From 0-14-0-20-45-22 sp041645495 (GTDB taxonomy: Bacteria; Fidelibacterota; UBA2242): a stretch of DNA of 24,523 bases. The DNA is taken from assembly GCA_041645495.1 (NCBI GenBank), contig JBAZPZ010000025.1:1-24523 (forward strand), written 5' to 3'. Every line of letters begins with the position of its first letter. The first letter of the stretch is position 1. The notes beneath the pieces are model-generated. The model was given only the letters and a program-made list of their open reading frames with translations, ran no database searches and was not told where the DNA came from. This document shows positions 1 through 8,223 of this stretch, piece after piece. Position numbers and translations under genes: made by a program.

Positions 1-24
1 ATCAAATAATTCCGTTCGTTCCCG

Positions 25-1263
25 ATGAAAAGACGAGTCGTCGTCACCGGATTGGGAATCATTTCGCCGATCGGCTGCAGTTTATCCGATTATTGGAAAG
101 CTCTCGAAAACGGAACCAGTGGCGTCAGACAGATCGAATCGTTTGACGCCCGCGATCTGCCGGTTCGCATCGCCGCTGAAACCCGCGACTTCGATCCACT
201 CACTTATTTACCTCTCAAAGAAATCAAACGAATGGATCGCATGACGCAGTTAGGTGTCTCCGCGGCAAAACAGGCTATCGATGACTCCCGACTTCTCGCA
301 TCTGCTTATCGTCCGGAACGGATCGGCGTCGTCACCGGTTCCGGGATCGGCGGAATCGGCACGCTCGAATCTCAGCATTCCCAACTATTGACGAAGGGCG
401 CGCACTTTGTCAGTCCTTTATTCATTCCAATGATGATTCCGGACATTTTTCCGGGACAAATCGCCATCGATTTCGGATTTTACGGTCCTAATTATTCGGT
501 CGTTTCGGCTTGCTCGACTTCGTCGCACGCGCTGGGTGTTGCGATGATGCATATTCTCAGCGATGACGCTGACGTGATGATCACCGGTGGATCCGAAGCA
601 AGCGTAACGCCGCTAGCTATTGCCGGTTTTACGAATATGAAAGCGCTCTCCCGGCGAAATGACGAACCGGAACGCGCCAGTCGTCCGTTCGATCTGAATC
701 GCGACGGTTTCGTGATCGGCGAAGGCGCCGGGATCATTGTTCTCGAAGAACTCGAACATGCTTTGAAACGCGACGCGCATATCTACGCCGAACTCGCCGG
801 CTACGGATTTTCCGCCGACGCCTTTCACATCACACAGCCGCATCCGGAAGGAAAAGGTTCTGCAATGGCGATCGAAAGCGCCATCCGCATGTCCGGTCTT
901 CCCAAAGAGGCATTCGGCTACATCAACGCCCACGGAACTTCGACGACGCTTAACGATAAGCTCGAGACGAAGGCCATCAAATTGGTCTTCGGCGACGATG
1001 CGAAAAAGATCGCTATCAGTTCCATAAAATCGATGACGGGGCATTTGCTGGGAGCGGCCGGAGCGATCGAGTTTATCGCTCTCACTCTCGCTCTGAATCA
1101 TCAACTCATTCCTCCGACAATCAATTATGAAACGCCAGACCCGGAATGTGATCTAAATTATACACCCAACGTTGCACAAAAACGTGAATTTTTCGCTGGG
1201 TTGAGCAATAATTTCGGATTCGGAGGACACAATTCGGTTCTCGCTATTAAAAAGTACGAGTAG
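25..1263 (+). CDS. fabF: 3-oxoacyl-[acyl-carrier-protein] synthase II (KAS II)
   Basis: Condensing enzyme of type II fatty acid synthesis in the cytoplasm; it extends acyl-ACP with malonyl-ACP. The 412-residue length is normal for FabF. The thiolase-fold triad is visible: Cys163 in SACSTSS, His303 in NAHGTSTT and His340 in SMTGH, with Lys335 just before. The glycine-rich NNFGFGGHN loop near the C terminus is the usual gating loop. The ATG start is chosen because the protein opens with the family's standard KRRVVVTGLG. The 24 bases upstream have no clear Shine-Dalgarno, so translation may be coupled to a gene left of the window (acpP is the usual neighbour, inferred). rnc follows after 5 bases, so the two are probably one transcript. 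The ITQPHPEG segment has Gln where Ala is common, a minor change. Confidence 0.97.
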   Translation: MKRRVVVTGLGIISPIGCSLSDYWKALENGTSGVRQIESFDARDLPVRIAAETRDFDPLTYLPLKEIKRMDRMTQLGVSAAKQAIDDSRLLASAYRPERIGVVTGSGIGGIGTLESQHSQLLTKGAHFVSPLFIPMMIPDIFPGQIAIDFGFYGPNYSVVSACSTSSHALGVAMMHILSDDADVMITGGSEASVTPLAIAGFTNMKALSRRNDEPERASRPFDLNRDGFVIGEGAGIIVLEELEHALKRDAHIYAELAGYGFSADAFHITQPHPEGKGSAMAIESAIRMSGLPKEAFGYINAHGTSTTLNDKLETKAIKLVFGDDAKKIAISSIKSMTGHLLGAAGAIEFIALTLALNHQLIPPTINYETPDPECDLNYTPNVAQKREFFAGLSNNFGFGGHNSVLAIKKYE

Positions 1264-1268
1264 TAACA

Positions 1269-1991
1269 TTGACATTTACATTACTGAATTTTTTCCACAA
1301 GACTCGCTCTCCCCTCGAGAATAAACTGGGGTACGCATTTAAAAATCCCGAATTGCTCCGCATGGCGGTAACGCACCGCTCGAAAGCGGCCAAAAGTCAC
1401 CTCTCCTATGAACGACTGGAATTCCTCGGCGATGCAATTCTGGAAATGATCGTCTCCGAATATCTTTACAAAAAGTATCCCGAAAAATTGGAAGGCGATT
1501 TGACGCTCTCCCGTTCGGTCATCGTCAACGGCGACTCACTGTTTGAGGTCGGAAAGAAATTGAACCTGCAGGAGAATTTTCTTTTAGATAAAAGCCTCAA
1601 CATCCAAAACGTGCCGACCATGAAGAAAATCTATTCCAGCGTCGTCGAATCGCTTCTCGGGGCTATTTACATCGACGGCGGTTTGAAAGCGGTTTATCCG
1701 TTCGTCAACAAATGGATTCTACTCGACGGAAAGCGCGAGATCGCTACGGCGCGCTACAATTATAAGGGACAGGTCTTTGAAATTTGCCAGAAACAAGGCA
1801 AAGAACTTCCCCGCTTTACGCTGGAAGAAATGACCGGGCCCGACCATGCCCACCTCTATAAAATTGCCGTCATCGTCGATGGGAAAAAACTCGGCTTTGG
1901 CGTTGGACATACCAAGCGCGCTGCCGAACAAAAAGCCGCGAAAGAGGCCTATTTTAAACTGACAGCGTACCGAAAAAAGCAGGCGGTTTAA
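1269..1991 (+). CDS. rnc: Ribonuclease III
   Basis: Double-strand-specific endoribonuclease for rRNA and mRNA processing, 240 residues. The N-terminal RNase III domain (about 15-150) has the signature ERLEFLGDAIL at 48-58, with the metal ligands Glu51 and Asp55. The second ligand pair, normally D-x-x-E, reads SVVE at 124-127, so Ser replaces the Asp equivalent to E. coli Asp114 while Glu127 is kept. A dsRNA-binding domain (about 164-232) has the typical GPDHAHLYKIAV and GHTKRAAEQKAA segments. The start is a TTG; the next in-frame ATG lies inside the catalytic domain (MAVTHRS) and would remove its first helix. Only a weak GAG sits upstream, fitting coupling to fabF 5 bases away. The adjacent fabF-rnc arrangement is common in FCB bacteria. 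Confidence 0.95.
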   Translation: MTFTLLNFFHKTRSPLENKLGYAFKNPELLRMAVTHRSKAAKSHLSYERLEFLGDAILEMIVSEYLYKKYPEKLEGDLTLSRSVIVNGDSLFEVGKKLNLQENFLLDKSLNIQNVPTMKKIYSSVVESLLGAIYIDGGLKAVYPFVNKWILLDGKREIATARYNYKGQVFEICQKQGKELPRFTLEEMTGPDHAHLYKIAVIVDGKKLGFGVGHTKRAAEQKAAKEAYFKLTAYRKKQAV

Positions 1992-2030
1992 TTTCTGCCC
2001 GGATCGCCGGTTAGTTTATAGTCGGGAAAG

Positions 2031-2606
2031 TTAGTTTTCGCCTCGTTCAAAGGCCGAAATTTGATCGCGCAGTTTGGCGGCTAATTCATAGTTTTCTTCG
2101 TCGATGGCACTCTGCAATTTCGTCTGCAGGTCGAAAAGTTTATCCAGATTTTCCATATCGGGCACGCTATCGTTCGCTGGCGGCGGACTATTTTTTTGAA
2201 CGGCGGCGATCTGTCCGGCCGCATCCATGACCGAATCTGAAACGAAAAGAGGTGCGCGCATCCTTAACCCGATGGCGATCGCATCGCTGGGTCGCGCATC
2301 GATCTGTAAACTTGAGTGGTTATCTTCATTTTCAAGGAAAACGCGCGCGAAGAACGTGTTTTCCCGAAGATCGTTGACGATCACTTTTGTAATTTTCATA
2401 TTGAGCGTTTTGAGAATGTTGACGATCAGATCGTGCGTCAGCGGTCGGGGCATCTCGACATCTTCCAGCGCCAGCGCGATCGCTTGCGCTTCAAATGTTC
2501 CGACGATGATCGGAAGTTGTTTGTTTCCGCCGACCTCTCTCAGGAGAACCGCGTAGCCCTTGCTGGGCGGATATTGAACGATTTTTTGGATTTCGACTTT
2601 GATCAT
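2031..2606 (-). CDS. DUF151 bifunctional-nuclease-family protein with C-terminal UVR motif
   Basis: Protein of 191 residues with two parts. Residues 1-130 match the DUF151/BFN domain: the opening MIKVEIQKI, the strand QLPIIVGTFEAQAIALAL, and the late motif ARPSDAIAIGLR. Residues about 152-188 form a UVR (UvrB/UvrC-type) helical hairpin, LQSAIDEENYELAAKLRDQI, a protein-interaction element. Some family members act as DNase/RNase, but the role of most bacterial members is unproven, so I give no symbol. A GTG lies directly before the chosen ATG; the ATG is preferred because the family usually begins MIxVE. No clear Shine-Dalgarno. It sits 41 bases after ptsI on the same strand and may be the last gene of that transcript, converging on rnc. 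Confidence 0.9.
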   Translation of the reverse strand: MIKVEIQKIVQYPPSKGYAVLLREVGGNKQLPIIVGTFEAQAIALALEDVEMPRPLTHDLIVNILKTLNMKITKVIVNDLRENTFFARVFLENEDNHSSLQIDARPSDAIAIGLRMRAPLFVSDSVMDAAGQIAAVQKNSPPPANDSVPDMENLDKLFDLQTKLQSAIDEENYELAAKLRDQISAFERGEN

Positions 2607-2647
2607 CACGGAATGAATATATCATCCAAGAAACGGAATTACAAGCG

Positions 2648-4381
2648 CTATTTCCGCGGAATCGCGCACATCTGGTTTTTGTAAAAGTCGCGGAGAAGTT
2701 TGTAGAGTTTCACCGCGTTTTCCTCCTGAAGAAGCCGTTCTGTCAACGACTTCGTCTCCAGAATCCGGATATTTCTGATCTCATCGGAGATAGCATGAAA
2801 CACACTATAATTGACGCTGACGCTCCGGATGCCAAGCGCGATCAGCCCGACCAACGCAAACGGATCGGACGCCATTTCGCCACAGACTGTCACCGGCAAC
2901 GAGAACCGGCCGGCGGCCTGAACGATCTTATGAATCGCACGAAAAATAACCGGATGATAGTAGTTCTTGGCGAGATTTTCGTCCCGTTTGGATCCGATCA
3001 GATACAGAGCCAGATCGTTCGTGCCGACGCTGAAAAAATCGGACATTCCCGCCAGTGGTTCGAGAATTTCAAGCGCTAATTTCGTCTCGATCATTACGCC
3101 CAACGGGAACCGATCCCGATATTTAATGCCTTCCTTTTTCAGGTCACGTTTGATGATTTCCAGCATCTTCTTGACTTCGAGAACATCCTCGACACGGGTC
3201 ACCATGGGCAACATCAGACGCGCCTGTCCGTAAATGCTCGCGCGAAGAAAAGCCCGTAATTGCGTATGAAGGATTTCGGGATTATCCAGACAAAATCGGA
3301 TTCCGCCCCACTCCTCAAAAGCAACGTCCCGATGCATGACTTCCAGGTCCATCATGGCAATGAGTTTATCGCGCCCGAAATCGAATGTTCGGAAAGTGAC
3401 CGGGTGTCCTTTCATTGCCTGAAGCGTATCGCGGTAAGCGACAAACTGCTCTTCTTCGTTCGGGATCGCGTTTCGTTCGATGCACAGAAATTCCGTCCGA
3501 AACAGGCCGATTCCCGGCACCGACTGTGGACGGATCGTCTTGAGTTCCTGAACGAAGCCGATGTTCAGCAAAACACGAAACGGAACGCCATCGCACGACG
3601 AACTTACGAGCCGGGCGGTTAACAATTTTTGGTTTAAAAGTTCGTGTTGGCGGGCGCGTTCGTCATAGATTTTACGATTTTCATCCGAGAGGTTCAGCAC
3701 GATCTCTTCGTTATCGGCATCGAGGACAATTTCCGGGCAGGCGAGCACTTCTTCGAGATTCGCGATGCTGGAAATGTACGGCAGACGAAAGGCGCGTGCC
3801 AGAATGCCAACGTGCGAATCCATTCCACCGATTTGCGAGATGATTCCCAGAGCGCCCTGATCTTTGATATGAATCAGATCGGACGGTGAAATCCGGTCGC
3901 AGACATAGATTGCGGGCTCCTTTAGATTCGGTGTCAGATAAGCGTCATCGACCGACAGGTGAAAAATGACGCGTCGTTTGACGTCTCGCAGGTCCACCGC
4001 GCGGTCCTTTTGATAACCATCTGTCCCTTGCAGAATTTTCTCATAGGACGACAACACTTCAAAAAACGCCCAGACGACATTCTGGTTTTCCTGCCGCACA
4101 TACTGGCTGACGAGGTTAATGAGTTCGGAATCTCTGAGAATCAACAATTGACCGTCGATCATCTTCGCGTGATCCTCGTCGAGATGCTCCAAAACCAATT
4201 TGCGGACTTGCGTCAATTCGACGGTTGCTTTCGAAATGGCCTGTTGAAACCGCGCGATTTCCGATTCAACATCCGATACTTTAATCCTGTTTTCGGGAAT
4301 CGGAAACTGATCGCGTTTGAAATAAAAAGTCGGACCAATGGCGATTCCCGGAGAGATTTTAACACCCTTGATGGTTTTCAC
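2648..4381 (-). CDS. ptsI: PTS enzyme I (phosphoenolpyruvate-protein phosphotransferase), divergent
   Basis: Takes phosphate from PEP and passes it to HPr. The 577 residues are a normal length. The phosphorylated His is His190 in GGMDSHVGILAR. The PEP-binding TIM-barrel residues include Arg295 (GIGLFRTEFL), Arg331 (FRTFDFGRDK), Glu432 (MIETK), Asn-Asp in GTNDLALY (about 455-456) and the proton-donor Cys500 in VCGEMASD. One block is unusual: around residues 352-362 the common NPxLGxRAIR reads DVAFEEWGGIR, so a usually conserved Arg is absent. The start codon is GTG, 3 bases after the ptsH stop, so the two are tightly coupled. No EIIA, EIIB or EIIC gene is in the window, so a regulatory PTS is possible (inference). 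Confidence 0.93.
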   Translation of the reverse strand: MKTIKGVKISPGIAIGPTFYFKRDQFPIPENRIKVSDVESEIARFQQAISKATVELTQVRKLVLEHLDEDHAKMIDGQLLILRDSELINLVSQYVRQENQNVVWAFFEVLSSYEKILQGTDGYQKDRAVDLRDVKRRVIFHLSVDDAYLTPNLKEPAIYVCDRISPSDLIHIKDQGALGIISQIGGMDSHVGILARAFRLPYISSIANLEEVLACPEIVLDADNEEIVLNLSDENRKIYDERARQHELLNQKLLTARLVSSSCDGVPFRVLLNIGFVQELKTIRPQSVPGIGLFRTEFLCIERNAIPNEEEQFVAYRDTLQAMKGHPVTFRTFDFGRDKLIAMMDLEVMHRDVAFEEWGGIRFCLDNPEILHTQLRAFLRASIYGQARLMLPMVTRVEDVLEVKKMLEIIKRDLKKEGIKYRDRFPLGVMIETKLALEILEPLAGMSDFFSVGTNDLALYLIGSKRDENLAKNYYHPVIFRAIHKIVQAAGRFSLPVTVCGEMASDPFALVGLIALGIRSVSVNYSVFHAISDEIRNIRILETKSLTERLLQEENAVKLYKLLRDFYKNQMCAIPRK

Positions 4382-4384
4382 AGT

Positions 4385-4651
4385 TTATTCCATGTCGAAT
4401 TTATTTTTCGCCAACGCAACCAATTGCTCCACCGCCTCCCGCTCGTCCTGACCATTCGCTTCGATGGTCACCTTCGCGCCCGGCTCGATCGCCAGCACCA
4501 GCAAGCCGAGAATGCTCTTGGCGTTGACGCGAATGCCTTTGTAAATGAGGTTAACATCGGATTTGAATCCGGATGCGTTTTTAACCAATGTCGTCGCCGG
4601 ACGGGTATGCAATCCGTGCCGGTTTGTAATCGTGACTTCTTTTTTTTCCAT
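4385..4651 (-). CDS. ptsH: HPr phosphocarrier protein
   Basis: Small cytoplasmic phosphocarrier of the PTS, 88 residues, the usual length. His15 in NRHGLHTRPA accepts phosphate from enzyme I. Ser46 lies in NAKSILGL, the position used by HPr kinase/phosphorylase, so regulatory serine phosphorylation is possible; no hprK is in the window. The gene begins one base after the polyprenyl synthase stop and ends 3 bases before ptsI, giving one translationally coupled unit. The first codons contain a run of eight A residues (positions 4640s), a potential slippage site for polymerase or ribosome, but the frame is intact. Confidence 0.96.
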   Translation of the reverse strand: MEKKEVTITNRHGLHTRPATTLVKNASGFKSDVNLIYKGIRVNAKSILGLLVLAIEPGAKVTIEANGQDEREAVEQLVALAKNKFDME

Positions 4652-4652
4652 A

Positions 4653-5657
4653 TTATGACTGACGAAGATAAATAGTACGCATAAGTTCGCTCAGGTCTGC
4701 CTGCGCATTTCGGGGAAGTTGCAACAACCGATTAGAAGCCTCGTCGAGCAGTCGCCGAACCATTGAAAACGATTTTTCCAGAGCGGCACGTTTTTCGAAC
4801 TCCGACCGGATGATTTCCCGGTCGTCCGAATTTTGTTTTAAAAAGGATAAAAATTCGTTCCGCTTTTCGACGGATAAATCGGTCAGCGCCTGAATCACCG
4901 GAAAAGTCTTCTTTCCCTTGGCGATGTCGCTGAACAGGCTTTTGCCCATCTTCTGCTCGTCGGAAGTAATTTCAAGACAGTCGTCCTGAATCTGAAACGC
5001 TTGCCCAAGCTTAAGACCGAAATCCGCCAGATCGTCGACATATTCCGACGCGGGATCGGCGATGAGCGCGCCAAGAACGCACGACAAGCCGAGAAGTTTT
5101 CCGGTCTTTTTTCCGACCATCCGAAGATATTCGTCAGCATCGACAAACGGGCGCTTTTCGAATTCCATGTCCATCGCCTGTCCTTCGCAGATTTCAAGCA
5201 TCGCCTGACTGAATTCCACTCCCATTCGATCGATCGCCGGCGATTCGGTCTGCATCAGCGTTCGGAAAGCGAGCGTCATCAGCGCATCTCCGGCAAGAAT
5301 GGCGGTATTGTTGTCCCATTTGACGTGCAACGTCGGTCTGCCGCGTCGCTGGGTATCTTTGTCCATAATATCGTCGTGAACCAGCGTGAACGTGTGAAGT
5401 AATTCTATCGCCAGCGCCGCCGGAAAAAGCCGCTCGCGCGACGCGCCTAACGATTCGCCGACGAGAATCAGCAGAATCGGACGCACACGTTTTCCTTTGG
5501 CGTCGAGGCTGTATCGGATGGGTTCGTACAGACCGGTCGGAATTTGCGGAAGCGGAAAAGTCGCCAACCTTCGGTTGAGTTCGTCCGCCAAACCGGCAAA
5601 ACGCTCACCGAGCTGACCGGTTTGACTTTTTCCCATGTCTGCACAAGAAGGGTTCAA
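4653..5657 (-). CDS. Polyprenyl diphosphate synthase (short-chain, FPP/GGPP type)
   Basis: Isoprenoid chain-elongating enzyme of about 334 residues that condenses isopentenyl diphosphate onto an allylic diphosphate. Visible motifs: GKRVRP (about 55-60), the first aspartate-rich motif DDIMD (95-99) followed by RRGRPTLH, GDALM, the KTGKL segment, and the second aspartate-rich motif QDDCLEITSD (224-233). The second motif is DDxxE rather than DDxxD. An aromatic Phe five residues before the first motif suggests a short product (C15-C20), but this is inference, so no symbol. The start is a TTG overlapping the upstream stop as TTGA, with GGAG about 10 bases upstream; an ATG at 5636 is the alternative and would remove 7 residues. 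It is followed one base later by ptsH. Confidence 0.93.
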   Translation of the reverse strand: MNPSCADMGKSQTGQLGERFAGLADELNRRLATFPLPQIPTGLYEPIRYSLDAKGKRVRPILLILVGESLGASRERLFPAALAIELLHTFTLVHDDIMDKDTQRRGRPTLHVKWDNNTAILAGDALMTLAFRTLMQTESPAIDRMGVEFSQAMLEICEGQAMDMEFEKRPFVDADEYLRMVGKKTGKLLGLSCVLGALIADPASEYVDDLADFGLKLGQAFQIQDDCLEITSDEQKMGKSLFSDIAKGKKTFPVIQALTDLSVEKRNEFLSFLKQNSDDREIIRSEFEKRAALEKSFSMVRRLLDEASNRLLQLPRNAQADLSELMRTIYLRQS

Positions 5658-7006
5658 TAGCGAAAGTCTCCGAATTCCTTCAACTTATTCAATACTAAAT
5701 TTTTAATTTCTTCCAACCGTTGTTCTGTCTTCGCTTCGAAGCGGGTGACGATCACCGGTTGCGTATTCGACGAGCGGACGAGCCCCCAACCATCGCCGAA
5801 TTTGATCCGCACACCATCGACATCGATACATTCGTAATGCGCCTTGAAGTATTCGGCGGCTTTCTCGGCCATGCTGAACTTGGTTGGATCGTCGTCGCAA
5901 TTCAAACGCATCTCGGGAGTCGAAAAATAATGCGGCAGTCGTTCCATTTTTGCCGAAAGCGGTTCGGAATACCGCGATATCATTTGCGCGAACCGCGCCG
6001 CCACATACATCGCGTCATCGTAACCGTAATAGTCGTCTCCGAAGAAAATGTGCCCGCTCATTTCGCCGGCAAACGGAACGCCGACTTCCCGCATTTTTTG
6101 TTTGATCAGCGAATGACCGGTTTTCCACATCAGCGGCTTTCCGCCTTTCTGGAGGATCACTTCCTCCAATGCTTGCGAACATTTCACATCGAAAATGACG
6201 GTCTCACCGTTTTTGACGATTTCGTCCAAAAACAGGATCATGATGTAATCCGCCCAAATGATCCGGCCGAGATCGTCCACGACGCCGATCCTGTCGGCAT
6301 CTCCATCGAACGCCACGCCAAAGTCGTAGCCGCCTTTTTTCACCTCGGCGATCAATTGCGTCAGGTTCTTCGGAACAGTTGGATCGGGATGATGATTCGG
6401 AAAGGAACCGTCGATCGTGCAGAAAAGTTCCGTGACTTCGCACCCGAACTTCTTGAATACTTCCGGCGCGACCATACAAGCCGTCGCATTGCCACAATCC
6501 ATCGCAATTTTCACCGGACGTTCCAGTTTGATTTTAGAAACCAGCATTTTTTTATAGTCTTCAAGAATCGATTTCTTGTCCATCTTGCCTTCGCCGGACG
6601 TGAAGTTGCCGCTCTCGATGATTTGCCGGATTTTCTGAATTTGCTCGCCGAAAACAGCCTGTTTCTGATAAGTGACCTTGAATCCATTCATATCCGCCGG
6701 ATTATGACTGCCAGTGATCTGAATAGCGCCGTCAATGGGCAGAAAATACATACTGAAATAATTGACAGGCGTCGGAATGATTCCGATATCGATCAGATTC
6801 ACGCCCGTGGAAAGCAATCCTTTCGCCAACATCTTTTTCAGGTTCGGGGTCGATAAACGCACGTCACCGCTAATTGTCAGCAAATTCCCGCCTTTTTCCC
6901 GGATGAAAGTGCCGATCCCTTTTCCCAACAATTCAACGTCTGCGTCGGGAAAATCCTTTTCGACGACTCCCCGGATGTCATATTCGCGAAAAACGTACGG
7001 ATTCAT
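5654..7006 (-). CDS. Phosphomannomutase/phosphoglucomutase
   Basis: Alpha-D-phosphohexomutase of 450 residues interconverting hexose 1- and 6-phosphates, supplying nucleotide sugars for envelope polymers. Four-domain signatures in order: FREYDIRG at 6-13, phosphoserine loop TGSHNP with Ser100, metal-binding DGDADR at 234-239, sugar-specificity loop GEMSGH at 314-319, and phosphate-binding RSSNTQP at 411-417. This pattern fits ManB/AlgC-like PMM/PGM rather than GlmM. The open frame extends further upstream into anmK, but the ATG at 7006 is chosen because GAGGAG lies 5 bases before it and the family starts just ahead of FREYDIRG. Its stop overlaps the start of the polyprenyl synthase gene. Specificity for mannose versus glucose cannot be read from sequence alone. 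Confidence 0.95.
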   Translation of the reverse strand: MNPYVFREYDIRGVVEKDFPDADVELLGKGIGTFIREKGGNLLTISGDVRLSTPNLKKMLAKGLLSTGVNLIDIGIIPTPVNYFSMYFLPIDGAIQITGSHNPADMNGFKVTYQKQAVFGEQIQKIRQIIESGNFTSGEGKMDKKSILEDYKKMLVSKIKLERPVKIAMDCGNATACMVAPEVFKKFGCEVTELFCTIDGSFPNHHPDPTVPKNLTQLIAEVKKGGYDFGVAFDGDADRIGVVDDLGRIIWADYIMILFLDEIVKNGETVIFDVKCSQALEEVILQKGGKPLMWKTGHSLIKQKMREVGVPFAGEMSGHIFFGDDYYGYDDAMYVAARFAQMISRYSEPLSAKMERLPHYFSTPEMRLNCDDDPTKFSMAEKAAEYFKAHYECIDVDGVRIKFGDGWGLVRSSNTQPVIVTRFEAKTEQRLEEIKNLVLNKLKEFGDFRY

Positions 7007-7022
7007 TTCTTCTCCTCTTCTT

Positions 7023-8177
7023 TCAATTAATGATTTTCCCCAGGACGACCTTGCGACGGGCGCCAGTCGTATTCGGAACATTTCCCGGAATTCCCCAGAT
7101 TTTCAGCGCGGCTAAAATCGCGAACGCAAATGCCTCTTTTGCGTCGCCGTCAATTCCGTATTCGGTCGTATTTCTAATAGGAATATCGGCGAACATCATT
7201 CGCAAATGATTCACCAAAACCGGATTGTTGGCGCCGCCACCGCTGACGATGATTTCATCGAGCGGCCGATCGGAAAAGAATTGCTTGTAATTCCAGTGAA
7301 TCGCTTTCGCCGAAAATTTTGTCAGTGTCGCGATCAGATCGGGCATATTCTCCGGTTTGATGGCAAAACGATTGATAATTTGCCGTAAATAATTGATGCC
7401 GAATACTTCGCGGCCTGTGGACTTCGGCAAGGGTTGTTGCAAGTACGGATGATGCATCAATTCCACAAGAATCTCCGGAATTTCCTTGCCCGACGCGGCG
7501 ATTTTGCCGTCGCGATCATAATTCATTTTCCCGTCGGTATAAATACCTGTCGCCAGATCGATCAGCGAATTTCCGGGACCTGTGTCCAAGGCATAAATAT
7601 CTTCAACCGATCCGGCATCGGCCGGAACGATCGTAAAATTGGCGATCCCTCCGAGGTTCAGGATCAGGAATGTTTTTCGATATTTTTTAAACAGAAAATA
7701 ATCGACGATCGGAACCAATGGTGCGCCCGAACCGCCGGCGGCGACATCCCGAACCCGGAAATCCGCAATGACCGGAACTCCGAATTCTTCGGTAAAAAGC
7801 GACGCCTCGCCGATCTGAAGCGTGGAATCGCCATGAATGTGCCAAACCGTCTGACCGTGTGAACCGATCAGGTCGATATCCTTTTCCGATTTCCCGACCT
7901 GTTTGAAAAACTGGCGAATCATCCGCGTCCAGACTCTTCCGATTTCAAAGTTCATATGGCAAATCGTTTCCGTATTCCCAGCCAAAAGGGAAGCAAGCGC
8001 GGCACGGAATTCCAGCGAATAAGGAATTGTCGTAAACTTGCGGATTTTTGCGTCGATTCCATCCTGAACGCGATGGATTTCAGCAAGGCACAAGTTCAAT
8101 CCGTCCATCGATGAACCGGACATAAGACCGAGCGCGTTCAGGTGATCTTTTTTAGCGAGAGTGTTGATAGATTTCAT
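7023..8177 (-). CDS. anmK: Anhydro-N-acetylmuramic acid kinase
   Basis: Peptidoglycan-recycling kinase that opens the 1,6-anhydro ring of anhMurNAc and phosphorylates it to MurNAc-6-phosphate. The 384 residues match the family. Motifs: GLMSGSSMDGL at 17-27 (ATP-binding loop), IGSHGQTVWH at 104-113, ADFRVRDVAAGGSGAPLVP around 138-156, NLGGIAN at 174-180, and DTGPGN with the likely catalytic Asp198. It lies directly downstream of murQ, which uses its product, so the pair is functionally linked. The spacer to murQ is 46 bases and contains a small inverted repeat and an in-frame seven-codon minicistron ending 3 bases before this ATG. It probably shares a transcript with the phosphohexomutase that follows. 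Confidence 0.96.
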   Translation of the reverse strand: MKSINTLAKKDHLNALGLMSGSSMDGLNLCLAEIHRVQDGIDAKIRKFTTIPYSLEFRAALASLLAGNTETICHMNFEIGRVWTRMIRQFFKQVGKSEKDIDLIGSHGQTVWHIHGDSTLQIGEASLFTEEFGVPVIADFRVRDVAAGGSGAPLVPIVDYFLFKKYRKTFLILNLGGIANFTIVPADAGSVEDIYALDTGPGNSLIDLATGIYTDGKMNYDRDGKIAASGKEIPEILVELMHHPYLQQPLPKSTGREVFGINYLRQIINRFAIKPENMPDLIATLTKFSAKAIHWNYKQFFSDRPLDEIIVSGGGANNPVLVNHLRMMFADIPIRNTTEYGIDGDAKEAFAFAILAALKIWGIPGNVPNTTGARRKVVLGKIIN

Positions 8178-8223
8178 CGTTCATCCGGTTTTCTTTTCAG
8201 ACATGCGTCACGCATATCGGTTC

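Noticed and set aside
1992..2030. Possible bidirectional terminator between convergent rnc and the DUF151 gene
   Set aside because: Only a 4-bp CCGG/CCGG self-complementary stem is visible and no T-run follows on either strand.
3959..4675. A 238-codon + strand open frame opposite ptsI and ptsH
   Set aside because: It spans two well-supported genes on the other strand and looks like an antisense shadow.
5720..6856. A long + strand open frame (378 codons) opposite the phosphohexomutase gene
   Set aside because: It is antisense to a gene with clear catalytic motifs, is His/Arg/Asp-rich as mirror-image translations are, and matches no family I know.
7007..7081. A longer N terminus for the phosphohexomutase
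   Set aside because: The extra 25 residues overlap anmK, do not resemble the family, and a strong GAGGAG lies directly before the ATG at 7006.
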